A stretch of 64,000 nucleotides of DNA from Xylocopa sonorina (Eukaryota; Arthropoda; Insecta; Hymenoptera; Apidae). Position 1 is the stretch's first letter. Each line of letters opens with the position of its first letter. The DNA lies in assembly GCF_050948175.1 (NCBI RefSeq), contig NW_027490117.1:248001-312000 (forward strand), written 5' to 3'. The notes under the pieces were generated by a model. It saw only the letters and a list, made by a program, of their open reading frames with translations. It ran no database searches and was not told where the DNA came from. Position numbers and translations under genes: made by a program. This document shows positions 45,501 to 59,203 of the stretch, one piece after another.

Positions 45501-46735
45501 TCAAGCAAGTGTCGCATTTACATTCATGTCAGGTGTAGACGAGGAATACATTACACTTCGCAAATCATATTATATCTTACCATGAAACATAGAAATGAGA
45601 TGCGATATCGCGTATTAAGAAGCATTTGGAAACCATTGCTACGATACGTAGACATCTGCAAACGCTATTTCTTTGCAAGGAAGTGTCGCATTTACATTCA
45701 TTTGAAGTGTAGACGTGAAATACACACACTTCGCAAATCATATTAAATCTTACCATGAAACATAGAAATGAGATGCGATATCGCGTTTTAATAAGTATGA
45801 GAACCCTACTGCTACTATAGGTAGACATCTGCAAACGCTATTTCCTTTCAAGGAAGTGTCGCATTTACATTCATTTGAATTGTAGACGAGGAATACATCA
45901 CACTTCGCAAATCATATTATATCTTACCATGAAACATAGAAATGGGATGCGATATTGTGTTTTGAGAAGCAATAGAACTCTATCGCTACGATACTTAGAC
46001 ATCTGCAGACGCTATTTCCTCTCAAGGAAGTGTCGCATTTACATTCATTTGAAGTGCAGACGAGGAGTACATAAAACTTCGCAAATCATATTATATCTTA
46101 CCATGAAACATGGAAATGAGGTGCGATATCGCGTTTTAAGGAGCATTAGAACTCTATTGCTACGATACGTAGACATCTGCTAACGCTATTTCTTTGCAAG
46201 GAAGTGTCGCATTTACATTCATTTGATGTGTAGACGTGGAATACATAACACTTCGCAAATCATATTATATCTTACCATGAAACATAGAAATGAGGTGCGA
46301 TGTCGCGCTTTAAGAAGCATTAGAACTCTATCGCTACGATACCTAGACATCTGCAGACGCTATTTCCTAGCAAGGAAGTGTCGCATTTACATTCATTTGA
46401 AGTGTAGACGAGGAATACATAACACTTCGCATATCATATTATATCTTACCATGAAACATAGAAATGAGATACGATATCGCTCTGTAAGAATCATAAGAAC
46501 ACTATTGCTACGATACGTAGACATCTGCAAACGCTATTTCCTAGCGAGGAAGTGTCGCATTCACATTCATTTGAAGTGTAGACGAGGAATACATAACACT
46601 TCGCAAATCATATTATATCTTGCCATGAAACATAGAAATGAGTTGCGATATCGCGTTCTAAGAAGCATTAGAACACTATTGCTACGATACGTAGACATCT
46701 GCTAACGCTATTTCTTTGCAAGGAAGTGTCGCATT
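42564..46735. repeat. Two tandem 2,086-bp 12-mer HOR copies
   Basis: Copies at 42,564-44,649 and 44,650-46,735 correspond to 31,784-33,869 and 33,870-35,955 at a constant offset of 10,780 bp. Small copy-specific differences, such as the TCGAATTTAC variant near 44,819, are shared with the corresponding unit of version A near 34,038. This shows that the 12-mer pair was duplicated as a unit. Confidence 0.9.
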
Positions 46736-47036
46736 TACATTCATTTGAAGTGTAGACGAGGAGTACATAAAACTTCGCAAATCATATTATATCTTACCAT
46801 GAAACATGGAAATGAGGTGCGATATCGCGTTCTAAGAAGCATTAGAACTCTAATGCTACGATACGTAGACATCTGCTAACGCTATTTCTTTGCAAGGAAG
46901 TGTCGCATTTACATTCATTTGAAGTGTAGACGTGGAAAACATAACACTTCGCAAATCATATTATATCTTACCATGAAACATAGAAATGAGATGCGATATC
47001 GCGTTTTAAGAAGCATTAGAAATCTATTGCTACGAT

Positions 47037-50000
47037 ACCTAGACATCTGCAGACGCTATTTCCTAGCAAGGAAATGTCGCATTTACATTCATTTGAAGTG
47101 TAGATGAGGAATATATAACACTTCGCAAGTCATATTATATCTTACCATGAAAGATAGAAATGAGGTGCGATATCGCGTTTTAAGAAGCATTAGAAATCTA
47201 TTGCTACGATACGTAGACATCTGCAAACGCTATTTCTTTGCAAGGAAGTGTCGCATTTACATTCATTTGAAGTGTAGACGAGGAATACATAACACTTCGC
47301 AAATCATATTATATCTTACCAAGAAACATAGAAATGAGATGCGATATCGCGTTTTAAGAAGCATTAGAACTCTATTGCTACGATAGGTAGACATATGCAA
47401 ATGCTATTTCCTTGCAAGGAAGTGTCGCATTCACATTCATTTGAAGTGTAGACGAGGAATACATAACACTTCGCAAACCATATTATATCTTACCATGAAA
47501 CATGGAAATAAGATGCGATATCGCGTTTTAAGAAGCATTAGAACACTATTGCTACGATACCTAGACATCTGCAGACGCTAGTTCCTAGCAAGGAAGTGTC
47601 GCATTTACATTCATTTGAAGTGTAGATGAGGAATACATAACACTTCGCAAATCATATTATATCTTACCATGAAACATAGAAATGAGATGCGATATCGCGT
47701 TTTAAGAATCATAAAAACTCTATTGCTACAATACGTAGACATCTGCAAACGCTATTTCCTTGCAAGGAAGTGTCGCATTTACATTCATTTGAATCCTAGA
47801 TGAGGAATGCATAACACTTCGCAATGAATATTATATCTTATCAAGAAACATAGATATGAGATGCAATATCTCGTTTTATGAAGCATTTGAACTCTATTGC
47901 TACGATACCTAGACATCTGCAGACGCTATTTCCTAGCAAGGAAGTGTCGCATTCACATTCATTTGAAGTGTAGACGAGGAATACATGACACTTCGCAAAT
48001 CATATTGTATCTTACCATGAAACATAGAAATGAGATGCGATATCGCGTTTTAAGAAGCATTAGAAATCTATTGCTACGATACGTAGACATCTGCAAACGC
48101 TATTTCCTTTCAAGCAAGTGTCGCATTTACATTCATGTCAGGTGTAGACGAGGAATACATAACACTTCGCAAACCATATTATATCTTACCATGAAACATA
48201 GAAATGAGATGCGATATCCCGTTTTAAGAAGCATTAGAACTCTATTGCTACGATACGTAGACATCTGCAAACGCTATTTCTTTGCAAGGAAGTGTCGCAT
48301 TTACATTCATTCGAAGTGTAGACGTGAAATACACACACTTCGCAAATCATATTAAATCTTACCATGAAACATAGAAATGAGATGCGATATCGCGTTTTAA
48401 TAAGTATGAGAACCCTACTGCTACGATAGGTAGACATCTGCAAACGCTATTTCCTTTCAAGGAAGTGTCGCATTTACATTCATTTGAATTGTAGACGAGG
48501 AATACATCACACTTCGCAAATCATATTATATCTTACCATGAAACATAGAAATGGGATGCGATATTGTGTTTTGAGAAGCAATAGAACTCTATCGCTACGA
48601 TACTTAGACATCTGCAGACGCTATTTCCTCTCAAGGAAGTGTCGCATTTACATTCATTTGAAGTGCAGACGAGGAGTACATAAAACTTCGCAAATCATAT
48701 TATATCTTACCATGAAACATGGAAATGAGGTGCGATATCGCGTTTTAAGGAGCATTAGAACTCTATTGCTACGATACGTAGACATCTGCTAACGCTATTT
48801 CTTTGCAAGGAAGTGTCGCATTTACATTCATTTGATGTGTAGACGTGGAATACATGACACTTCGCAAATCATATTATATCTTACCATGAAACATAGAAAT
48901 GAGATACGATATCGCTCTGTAAGAATCATAAGAACACTATTGCTACGATACGTAGACATCTGCAAACGCTATTTCCTAGCGAGGAAGTGTCGCATTCACA
49001 TTCATTTGAAGTGTAGACGAGGAATACATAACACTTCGCAAATCATATTATATCTTGCCATGAAACATAGAAATGAGTTGCGATATCGCGTTCTAAGAAG
49101 CATTAGAACACTATTGCTACGATACGTAGACATCTGCTAACGCTATTTCTTTGCAAGGTAGTGTTACATTTACATTCATTTGAAGTGTAGACGAGGAGTA
49201 CATAAAACTTCGCAAATCATATTATATCTTACCATGAAACATGGAAATGAGGTGCGATATCGCGTTCTAAGAAGCATTAGAACTCTAATGCTACGATACG
49301 TAGACATCTGCTAACGCTATTTCTTTGCAAGGAAGTGTCGCATTTACATTCATTTGAAGTGTAGACGTGGAAAACATAACACTTCGCAAATCATATTATA
49401 TCTTACCATGAAACATAGAAATGAGATGCGATATCGCGTTTTAAGAAGCATTAGAAATCTATTGCTACGATACGTAGACATCTGCAAACGCTATTTCTTT
49501 GCAAGGAAGTGTCGCATTTACATTCATTTGAAGTGTAGACGAGGAATACATGACATTTCGCAAATCATATTATATCTTACCATGAAACATAGAAATGAGA
49601 TGCGATATCGCGTTTTAAGAAGCATTATAAATCTATTGCTACGATACGTAGACATCTGCAGACGCTATTTCCTAGCAAGGAAGTGTCGCATTTACATTCA
49701 TTTGAAGTGTAGACGAGGAATACATGACATTTCGCAAATCATATTATATCTTACCATGAAACATAGAAATGAGATGCGATATCGCGTTTTAAGAAGCATT
49801 ATAAATCTATTGCTACGATACGTAGACATCTGCAAACGCTATTTCTTTGCAAGGAAGTGTCGCATTTACATTCATTTTAAGTGTAGACGAGGAATACATA
49901 ACACTTCGCAAATCATATTATATCTTACCATGAAACATGGAAATAAGGTGCGATATCGCGTTTTAAGAAGCATTAGAACACTATTGCTACGATACCTAGA

Positions 50001-51410
50001 CATCTGCAGACGCTATTTCCTAGCAAGGATGTGTCGCATTTACATTCATTTGAAGTGTAGATGAGGAATACATAACACTTCGCAAATCATATTATATCTT
50101 ACCATGAAACATAGAAATGAGATGCGATATCGCGTTTTAAGAATCATAAGATCACTATTGCTACGATACGTAGACATCTGCAAACGCTATTTCCTAGCGA
50201 GGAAGTGTCGCATTCACATTCATTTGAAGTGTAGACGAGGAATACATAACACTTCGCAATGAATATTATATCTTATCATGAAACATAGAAATGAGATGCG
50301 ATATCGCGTTTTAAGAAGCATTTGAACTCTATTGCTGCGATACCTAGACATCTGCAGACGCTATTTCCTAGCAAGGAAATGTCGCATTTACATTCATTTG
50401 AAGTGTAGATGAGGAATATATAACACTTCGCAAGTCATATTATATCTTACCATGAAAGATAGAAATGAGGTGCGATATCGCGTTTTAAGAAGCATTAGAA
50501 ATCTATTGCTACGATACGTAGACATCTGCAAACGCTATTTCTTTGCAAGGAAGTGTCGCATTTACATTCATTTGAAGTGTAGACGAGGAATACATAACAC
50601 TTCGCAAATCATATTATATCTTACCAAGAAACATAGAAATGAGATGCGATATCGCGTTTTAAGAAGCATTAGAACTCTATTGCTACGATAGGTAGACATA
50701 TGCAAATGCTATTTCCTTGCAAGGAAGTGTCGCATTCACATTCATTTGAAGTGTAGACGAGGAATACATAACACTTCGCAAACCATATTATATCTTACCA
50801 TGAAACATGGAAATAAGATGCGATATCGCTTTTTAAGAAGCATTAGAACACTATTGCTACGATACCTAGACATCTGCAGACGCTAGTTCCTAGCAAGGAA
50901 GTGTCGCATTTACATTCATTTGAAGTGTAGATGAGGAATACATAACACTTCGCAAATCATATTATATCTTACCATGAAACATAGAAATGAGATGCGATAT
51001 CGCGTTTTAAGAATCATAAAAACTCTATTGCTACAATACGTAGACATCTGCAAACGCTATTTCCTTGCAAGGAAGTGTCGCATTTACATTCATTTGAATC
51101 CTAGATGAGGAATGCATAACACTTCGCAATGAATATTATATCTTATCAAGAAACATAGATATGAGATGCAATATCTCGTTTTAAGAAGCATTTGAACTCT
51201 ATTGCTACGATACCTAGACATCTGCAGACGCTATTTCCTAGCAAGGAAGTGTCGCATTCACATTCATTTGAAGTGTAGACGAGGAATACATGACACTTCG
51301 CAAATCATATTGTATCTTACCATGAAACATAGAAATGAGATGCGATATCGCGTTTTAAGAAGCATTAGAAATCTATTGCTACGATACGTAGACATCTGCA
51401 AACGCTATTT
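47037..51410. repeat. Patchwork with a 3,305-bp offset duplication
   Basis: The interval 47,037-48,105 recurs at 50,342-51,410. Shared markers include CATGAAAGATAG, GAGGAATATATAAC, ACCAAGAAACATAG and GAATCCTAGATGAGG. Between the two, 48,300-49,350 resembles 45,690-46,915 (offset 2,609, then 2,435 after loss of one monomer), and 49,354-49,990 resembles 36,139-36,775. At 49,158 a copy-specific GGTAGTGTTACATTTAC variant appears. The patchwork implies several rounds of exchange using the same source monomers. Confidence 0.82.
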
Positions 51411-52269
51411 CCTAGCGAGGAAGTGTCGCATTCACATTCATTTGAAGTGTAGACGAGGAATACATAACACTTCGCAAACCATATTATATCTTACCATGAA
51501 ACATAGAAATGAGATGCGATATCCCGTTTTAAGAAGCATTAGAACTCTATTGCTACGATAGGTAGACATATGCAGACGCTATGTCCTAGCAAGGAAGTGT
51601 CGCATTTACATTCATTTGAAGTGTAGACAAGGAATACACACACTTCGCAAATCATATTATAGCTTACCATGAAACACAGAAATGAGATGCGATATCGCGT
51701 TTTTCGAAGCATTTGAACTCTATTGCTACGATACGTAGACATCTGCAAACGCTCTTTCCTTGCAAGGAAGTGTCGCATTAACATTCATATGAAGTGTAGA
51801 CGAGGAATGCATAGAACTTCGCAAATCATATTATATCTTACCATGAAACATAGAAATCAGATGCGATATCGCGTTTTAAGAAGCATTAGAACTCTATTGC
51901 TACGATAGGTAGACATCTGCAAACGCTATTTCCTAGCAAGGAAGTGTCGCATTTACATTCATTTCAGGTGTAGACGAGGAATACATTACACTTCGCAAAT
52001 CATATTATATCTTACCATGAAACATAGAAATGAGATGCTATATCGCGTACTAAGAAGCAATTGGAAACCATTGCTACGATACGTAGACATCTGCAAACGC
52101 TATTTCTTTGCAAGAAAGTGTCGCATTTACATTCATTTGAAGTGTAGACGTGAAATACACACACTTCGCAAATCATATTATATCTTACCATGAAACATAG
52201 AAATGAGATGCGATATCGCGTTTTAATAAGTATGAGAACACTACTGCTACGATAGGTAGACATCTGCAA

Positions 52270-54600
52270 ACGCTATTTCCTTTCAAGGAAGTGTCGCATT
52301 TACATTCATATGAATTGTAGACGAGGAATACATCACACTTCGCAAATCATGTTATATCTTACCATGAAACATAGAAATGGGATGCGATATTGTGTTTTGA
52401 GAAGCAATAGAACTCTATCGCTACGATACCTAGACATCTGCAGACGCTATTTCCTTTCAAGGAAGTGTCGCATTTACATTCATTTGAAGTGCAGACGAGG
52501 AGTACATAAAACTTCGCAAATCATATTATATCTTACCATGAAACATGGAAATGAGGTGCGATATCGCGTTTTAAGGAGCATTAGAACTCTATTGCTACGA
52601 TACGTAGACATCTGCAAACGCTATTTCATTGCAAGGAAGTGTCGCATTTACATTCATTTGATGTGTAGACGTGGAATACATAACACTTCGCAAATCATAT
52701 TATATCTTACCATGAAACATAGAAATGAGGTGCGATGTCGCGCTTTAAGAAGCATTAGAACTCTATCGCTACGATACCTAGACATCTGCAGACGCTATTT
52801 CCTAGCAAGGAAGTGTCGCATTTACATTCATTTGAAGTGTAGACGAGGAATACATAACACTTTGCATATCATATTATATCTTACCATGAAACATAGAAAT
52901 GAGATACGATATCGCGTTGTAAGAATCATAAGAACACTATTGCTACGATACGTAGACATCTGCAAACACTATTTCCTAGCGAGGAAGTGTCGCTTTCACA
53001 TTCATTTGAAGTGTAGACGAGGAATACATAACACTTCGCAAATCATATTATATCTTACCATGAAACATAGAAATGAGTTGCGATATCGCGTTCTAAGAAG
53101 CATTAGAACACTATTGCTACGATACGTAGACATCTGCTAACGCTATTTCTTTGCAAGGAAGTGTCGCATTTACATTCATTTGAAGTGTAGACGAGGAGTA
53201 CATAAAACTTCGCAAATCATATTATATCTTACCATGAAACATGGAAATGAGGTGCGATATCGCGTTTTAAGAAGCATTAGAACTCTAATGCTACGATACG
53301 TAGACATCTGCTAACGCTATTTCTTTGCAAGGAAGTGTCGCATTTACATTCATTTGAAGTGTAGACGTGGAATACATAACACTTCGCAAATCATATTATA
53401 TCTTACCGTGAAACATAGAAATGAGATGCGATATCGCGTTTTAAGAAGCATTAGAAATCTATTGCTACGATACGTAGACATCTGCAAACGCTATTTCTTT
53501 GCAAGGAAGTGTCGCATTTACATTCATTTGAAGTGTAGACGAGGAATACATGACATTTCGCAAATTATATTATATCTTACCATGAAACATAGAAATGAGA
53601 TGCGATATCGCGTTTTAAGAAGCATTATAAATCTATTGCTACGATACGTAGACATCTGCAGACGTTATTTCCTAGCAAGGAAGTGTCGCATTTACATTCA
53701 TTTGCAGTGTAGACGAGGAATACATGACATTTCGCAAATCATATTATATCTTACCATGAAACATAGAAATGAGATGCGATATCGCGTTTTAAGAAGCATT
53801 ATAAATCTATTGCTACGATACGTAGACATCTGCAAACGCTATTTCTTTGCAAGGAAGTGTCGCATTTACATTCATTTTAAGTGTAGACGGGGAATACATA
53901 ACACTTCGCAAATCATATTATATCTTACCATGAAACATGGAAATAAGGTGCGATATCGCGTTTTAAGAAGCATTAGAACACTATTGCTACGATACGTAGA
54001 CATATGCAAACGCTATTTCCTTGCTAGGAAGTGTCGCATTTACAATCATTTGAAGTGTAGACGGGGAATACATAACACTTCGCAAATCATATTATATCTT
54101 ACCATGAAACATGGAAATAAGATGCGATATCGCGTTTTAAGAAGCATTAGAACACTATTGCTACGATACCTAGACATCTGCAGACGCTATTTCCTAGCAA
54201 GGATGTGTCGCATTTACATTCATTTGAAGTGTAGATGAGGAATACATAACACTTCGCAAATCATATTATATCTTACCATGAAACATAGAAATGAGATGCG
54301 ATATCGCGTTTTAAGAATCATAAGATCACTATTGCTACGATACGTAGACATCTGCAAACGCTATTTCTTTGCAAGGAAGTGTCGCATTTACATTCATTTG
54401 AAGTGTAGACAAGGAATACATAACACTTCGCAAATCATATTATATCTTACCATGAAACATAGAAATGAGATGCGATATCGCGTTTTAAGAAGCATTAGAA
54501 CTCTATTGCTACGATAGGTAGACATATGCAAATGCTATTTCCTTGCAAGGAAGTGTCGCATTCACATTCATTTGAAGTGTAGACGAGGAATACATAACAC
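52270..54600. repeat. Satellite block related to 48,480-50,730 (4.0-kb offset)
   Basis: The 53,354-53,990 stretch matches 49,354-49,990 at an offset of 4,000 bp (23 monomers minus 2 bp). After one extra monomer here, the offset becomes 4,174 bp (50,064 against 54,238). The preceding 52,310-53,140 resembles 45,875-46,705 but with fewer stop changes, so the forward frame stays open for 276 codons. Single-base differences accumulate (GTAGACGGGG near 53,888, TTGCAGTG near 53,702), so this copy is older than the 11.6-kb pair. Confidence 0.8.
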
Positions 54601-57600
54601 TTCGCAAATCATATTATGTCTTACCATGAAACATAGAAATGAGATGCGATATCGCGTTATAAGAAGCATTAGAACTCTATTGCTACGATACCTAGACATC
54701 TGCAGACGCTATTTCCTAGCAAGGAAGTGTCGCGTTTACATTCATTTCAAGTGTAGACGAGGAATACATTACACTTCGCAAATCATATTATATCTTACCA
54801 TGAAACATAGAAATGAGATGCGATATCGCGTCTTAAGAAGCATTAGAAAGCTATTGCTACGATACGCAGACATCTGCAAACGCTATTTCCTTGCAAGGTA
54901 GTGTCGCATTTACATTGATTTGAATCGTAGACGAGGAATGCATAACACTTCGCAATGAATATTATATCTTATCATTAAACATAAATATGAGATGCAATAC
55001 CTCGTTTTAAGAAGCATTTGAACTCTATTGCTTCGATACGTAGGCATCTGCAAACGCTATTTCCTGGCAAGGAAGTGTCGCCTTTACATTCATTTGAAGT
55101 GTAGAGGAGGAATACATAACACTTCGCAAACCATATTACATCTTACCATGAAACATAGAAATGAGATGCGATATCGCGTTTTAAGAAGCATTAGAACTCT
55201 ATTGCTACGATACCTAGATATCTGCAGACGCTATTTCCTAGCAAGGAAGTGTCGCATTTACATTGATTTGAATCGTAGACGAGGAATGCATAACACTTCG
55301 CAATGAATATTATATCTTATCATTAAACATAAATATGAGATGCAATACCTCGTTTTAAGAAGCATTTGAACTCTATTGCTTCGATACGTAGGCATCTGCA
55401 AACGCTATTTCCTGGCAAGGAAGTGTCGCATTTACATTCATTTGAAGTGTAGAGGAGGAATACATAACACTTCGCAAACCATATTACATCTTACCATGAA
55501 ACATAGAAATGAGATGCGATAACGCGTTTTAAGAAGCATTAGAACTCTATTGCTACGATACCTAGATATCTGCAGACGCTATTTCCTAGCAAGGAAGTGT
55601 CGCATTTACATTCATTTGAAGTGTAGACGAGGAATACATAAAACTTCGCAAATCATATTATATCTTACCATGAAATATAGAAATGAGATGCGATATCGCG
55701 TTTTAAGAAGCATTAGAACACTATCGCTACGATACCTAGACATCTGCAGACGCTATTTCCTAGCAAGGAAGTGTCGCATTTACATTCAATTGAAGTGTAG
55801 ACGAGGAATACATAACACTTCGCAAACCGTATTATATCTTACCATGAACCATAAAAATGATATGCGATATCGCGTTTTAAGAAGCATTAGAAAGCTATTG
55901 CTACGATACGTAGACATCTGCAGACGCTATTTCCTAGCGAGGAAGTATCGCATTCACATTCATTTGAAGTGTAGACGAGGAATACATAACACTTCGCAAA
56001 TCATGTTATATCTTACCATGAAACATAGAAATGAGATGCGATATCGTGTTTTAAGAAGCATTAGAACTCTACTGCTACGATGCCTAGACATCTGCAGACG
56101 CTATTTCCAAGCAAGGAAGTGTCGCATTTACATTCATTTGAAGTGTAGACGAGGAATACATGACACTTCGCAAATCATATTATATCTTACCATGAAACAT
56201 AGAAATGAGATGCGATATCGCGTTTTAAGAATCATATGAACTCTATTGCTACGATACGTAGACATCTGCAAACGCTATTTCCTAGCGAGGAAGTGTCGCA
56301 TTCACATTCATTTGAAGTGTAGACGAGGAATACATAACACTTCGCAAATCATATTATATCTTACCATGAAACATAGAAATGAGATGCGATATCGCGTTTT
56401 AAGAAGCATTAGAAAGCTATTGCTACGATACGCAGACATCTGCAAACGCTATTTCCTTGCAAGGAAGTGTCGCATTTACATTCATTTGAAGTGTAGACGA
56501 GGAATACATGACACTTCGCAAATCATATTATATCTTACCATGAAACATAGAAATGAGATGCGATATCGCGTTTTAAGAAGCATTAGAAAGCTATTGCTAC
56601 GATACGTAGACATCTGCGAACGCTATTTCCTTGCAAGGAAGTGTCGCATTTACATTCATTTGAATCGTAGACGAGGAATGCATAACACTTCGCAATGAAT
56701 ATTATATCTTATCATGAAAGATAGAAATGAGATGCGATATCGCGTTTTAGGAATCATAAGAACTCTATTGCTACGATACGTAGACAACTGCAAACGCTAT
56801 TTCCTTGCAAGGAAGTGTCGCATTTACATTCATTTGAATCGTAGACGAGGGATGCATAACACTTCGCAATGAATATTATATCTTATCATGAAAGATAGAA
56901 ATGAGATGCGATATCGCATTTTAAGAAGCATTTGAGCACTATTGCTTCGATACGTAGACATCTGCAAACGCTATTTCCTAGCAAGGAAGTGTCGCATTTA
57001 CATTCATTTGAAGTGTAGACGAGGAATACATGACACTTCGCAAATCATATTATATCTTACCATGAAACATAGAAATGAGATGCGATATCGCGTTTTAAGA
57101 ATCATATGAACCCTATTGCTACGATACGTAGACATCTGCAAACGCTATTTCCTGGCAAGAAAGTGTCGCATTTACATTCATTTGAAGTGTAGAGGAGGAA
57201 TACATAACACTTCGCAAATCATATTACATTTTACCATAAAACATAGAAATGAGATGCGATATCGCGTTTTAAGAAGCATTAGAATGCTATTGCTACGATA
57301 CGCAGACATCTGCAAACGCTATTTCCTTGCAAGGAAGTGTCGCATTTACATTCATTTGAAGTGTAGATGAGGAATACATCACACTTCGCAAATCATATTA
57401 TATCTTACCATGAAACATAGAAATGAGATGCGATATCGCGTTTTAAGAAGCATTAGAAAGCTATTGCTACGATACGTAGACATCTGCAAACGCTATATCC
57501 TTGCAAGGAAGTGTCGCATTTACATTCGTTTGAATCGAAGACGAGGAATGCATAACACATCGCAATGAATATTATATCTTATCATGAAAGATAGAAATGA

Positions 57601-59203
57601 GATGCGATATCGCGTTTTAGGAATCATAAGAACTCTATTGCTACGATACGTAGACAACTGCAAACGCTATTTCCTTGCAAGGAAGTGTCGCATTTACATT
57701 GATTTGAATCGTATACGAGGAATGCATAACTCTTCGCAATTAATATTATATCTTATCATGAAACATAGATATGAGTACCAATATCTCGTTTTAAGAAGCA
57801 TTTGAACTCTATTGCTACGATACCTAGACATCTGCAAACGCTATTTCCTTGCAAGGAAGTGTCGCATTTATATTCATGTGAAGTGTAGAGGAGGAATACA
57901 TAACACTTCGCAAATCATGTTATATCTTACCATGAAACATAGAAATGAGATGCGATATCGCGTTTTAAGAATCATATGAACTCTATTGCTACGATACGTA
58001 GACATGTGCAATCGTTATTTCCTTGCAAGGAAGTGTCGCGTTTACTTTCATTTGAATCGTAGACGAGAAATGCATAACACTTCGCAACGAATATTATATC
58101 TTATCATTAAACATAAATATGAGATGCAATACCTCGTTTTAAGAAGCATTTGAACTCTATTGCTTCGATACGTAGGCATCTGCAAACGCTATTTCCTGGC
58201 AAGGAAGTGTCGCATTTACATTCATTTGAAGTGTAGACGAGGAATACATGACACTTCGCAAATCATATTATATCTTACCATGAAACATAGAAATGAGATG
58301 CGATATCGCGTTTTAAGAATCATATGAACTCTATTGCTACGATACGTAGACATCTGCAAACGCTATTTCCTAGCGAGGAAGTGTCGCATTCACATTCATT
58401 TGAAGTGTAGACGAGGAATACATAACACTTCGCAAATCATATTATATCTTACCATGAAACATAGAAATGAGATGCGATATCGCGTTTTAAGAAGCATTAG
58501 AAAGCTATTGCTACGATACGCAGACATCTGCAAACGCTATTTCCTTGCAAGGAAGTGTCGCATTTACATTCATTTGAAGTGTAGACGAGGAATACATGAC
58601 ACTTCGCAAATCATATTATATCTTACCATGAAACATAGAAATGAGATGCGATATCGCGTTTTAAGAAGCATTAGAAAGCTATTGCTACGATACGTAGACA
58701 TCTGCGAACGCTATTTCCTTGCAAGGAAGTGTCGCATTTACATTCATTTGAATCGTAGACGAGGAATGCATAACACTTCGCAATGAATATTATATCTTAT
58801 CATGAAAGATAGAAATGAGATGCGATATCGCGTTTTAGGAATCATAAGAACTCTATTGCTACGATACGTAGACAACTGCAAACGCTATTTCCTTGCAAGG
58901 AAGTGTCGCATTTACATTCATTTGAAGTGTAGAGGAGGAATACATAACACTTCGCAAATCATATTACATCTTACCATGAAACATAGAAATGAGATGCGAT
59001 GTCGCGTTTTAAGAATCATATGATCTCTGTTGCTACGATACGTAGACATCTGGAAACGCTATTTCCTTGCAAGGAAGTGTCGCATTTACTTTCATTTGAA
59101 TCGTAGACGAGGAATGCATAACACTTCGCCATGAATATTATATCTTATCATGAAACATAGATATGAGATGCAATACCTCGTTTTAACAAGCATTTGAACA
59201 CTA

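Larger units (their letters stand above)
37222..47038. repeat. Large satellite block, version B
   Basis: This is the expanded counterpart of 28,700-36,258. It keeps three monomers near 39,180-39,700 that version A lacks and contains one additional 10-mer unit. Homology ends near 47,038, where CCTAGACATCTGCAGACG replaces CGTAGACATCTGCAAACG. Its portion 38,072-40,312 also matches the left edge of the window. Block order A then B implies tandem duplication followed by independent gains and losses. Confidence 0.85.

Noticed and set aside
1297..52269. Minus-strand frames of 64-85 codons recurring in the array (e.g. 1,297-1,506, 31,890-32,135, 52,012-52,269)
   Set aside because: They recur only because the monomers recur, span little more than one monomer and have no independent support.
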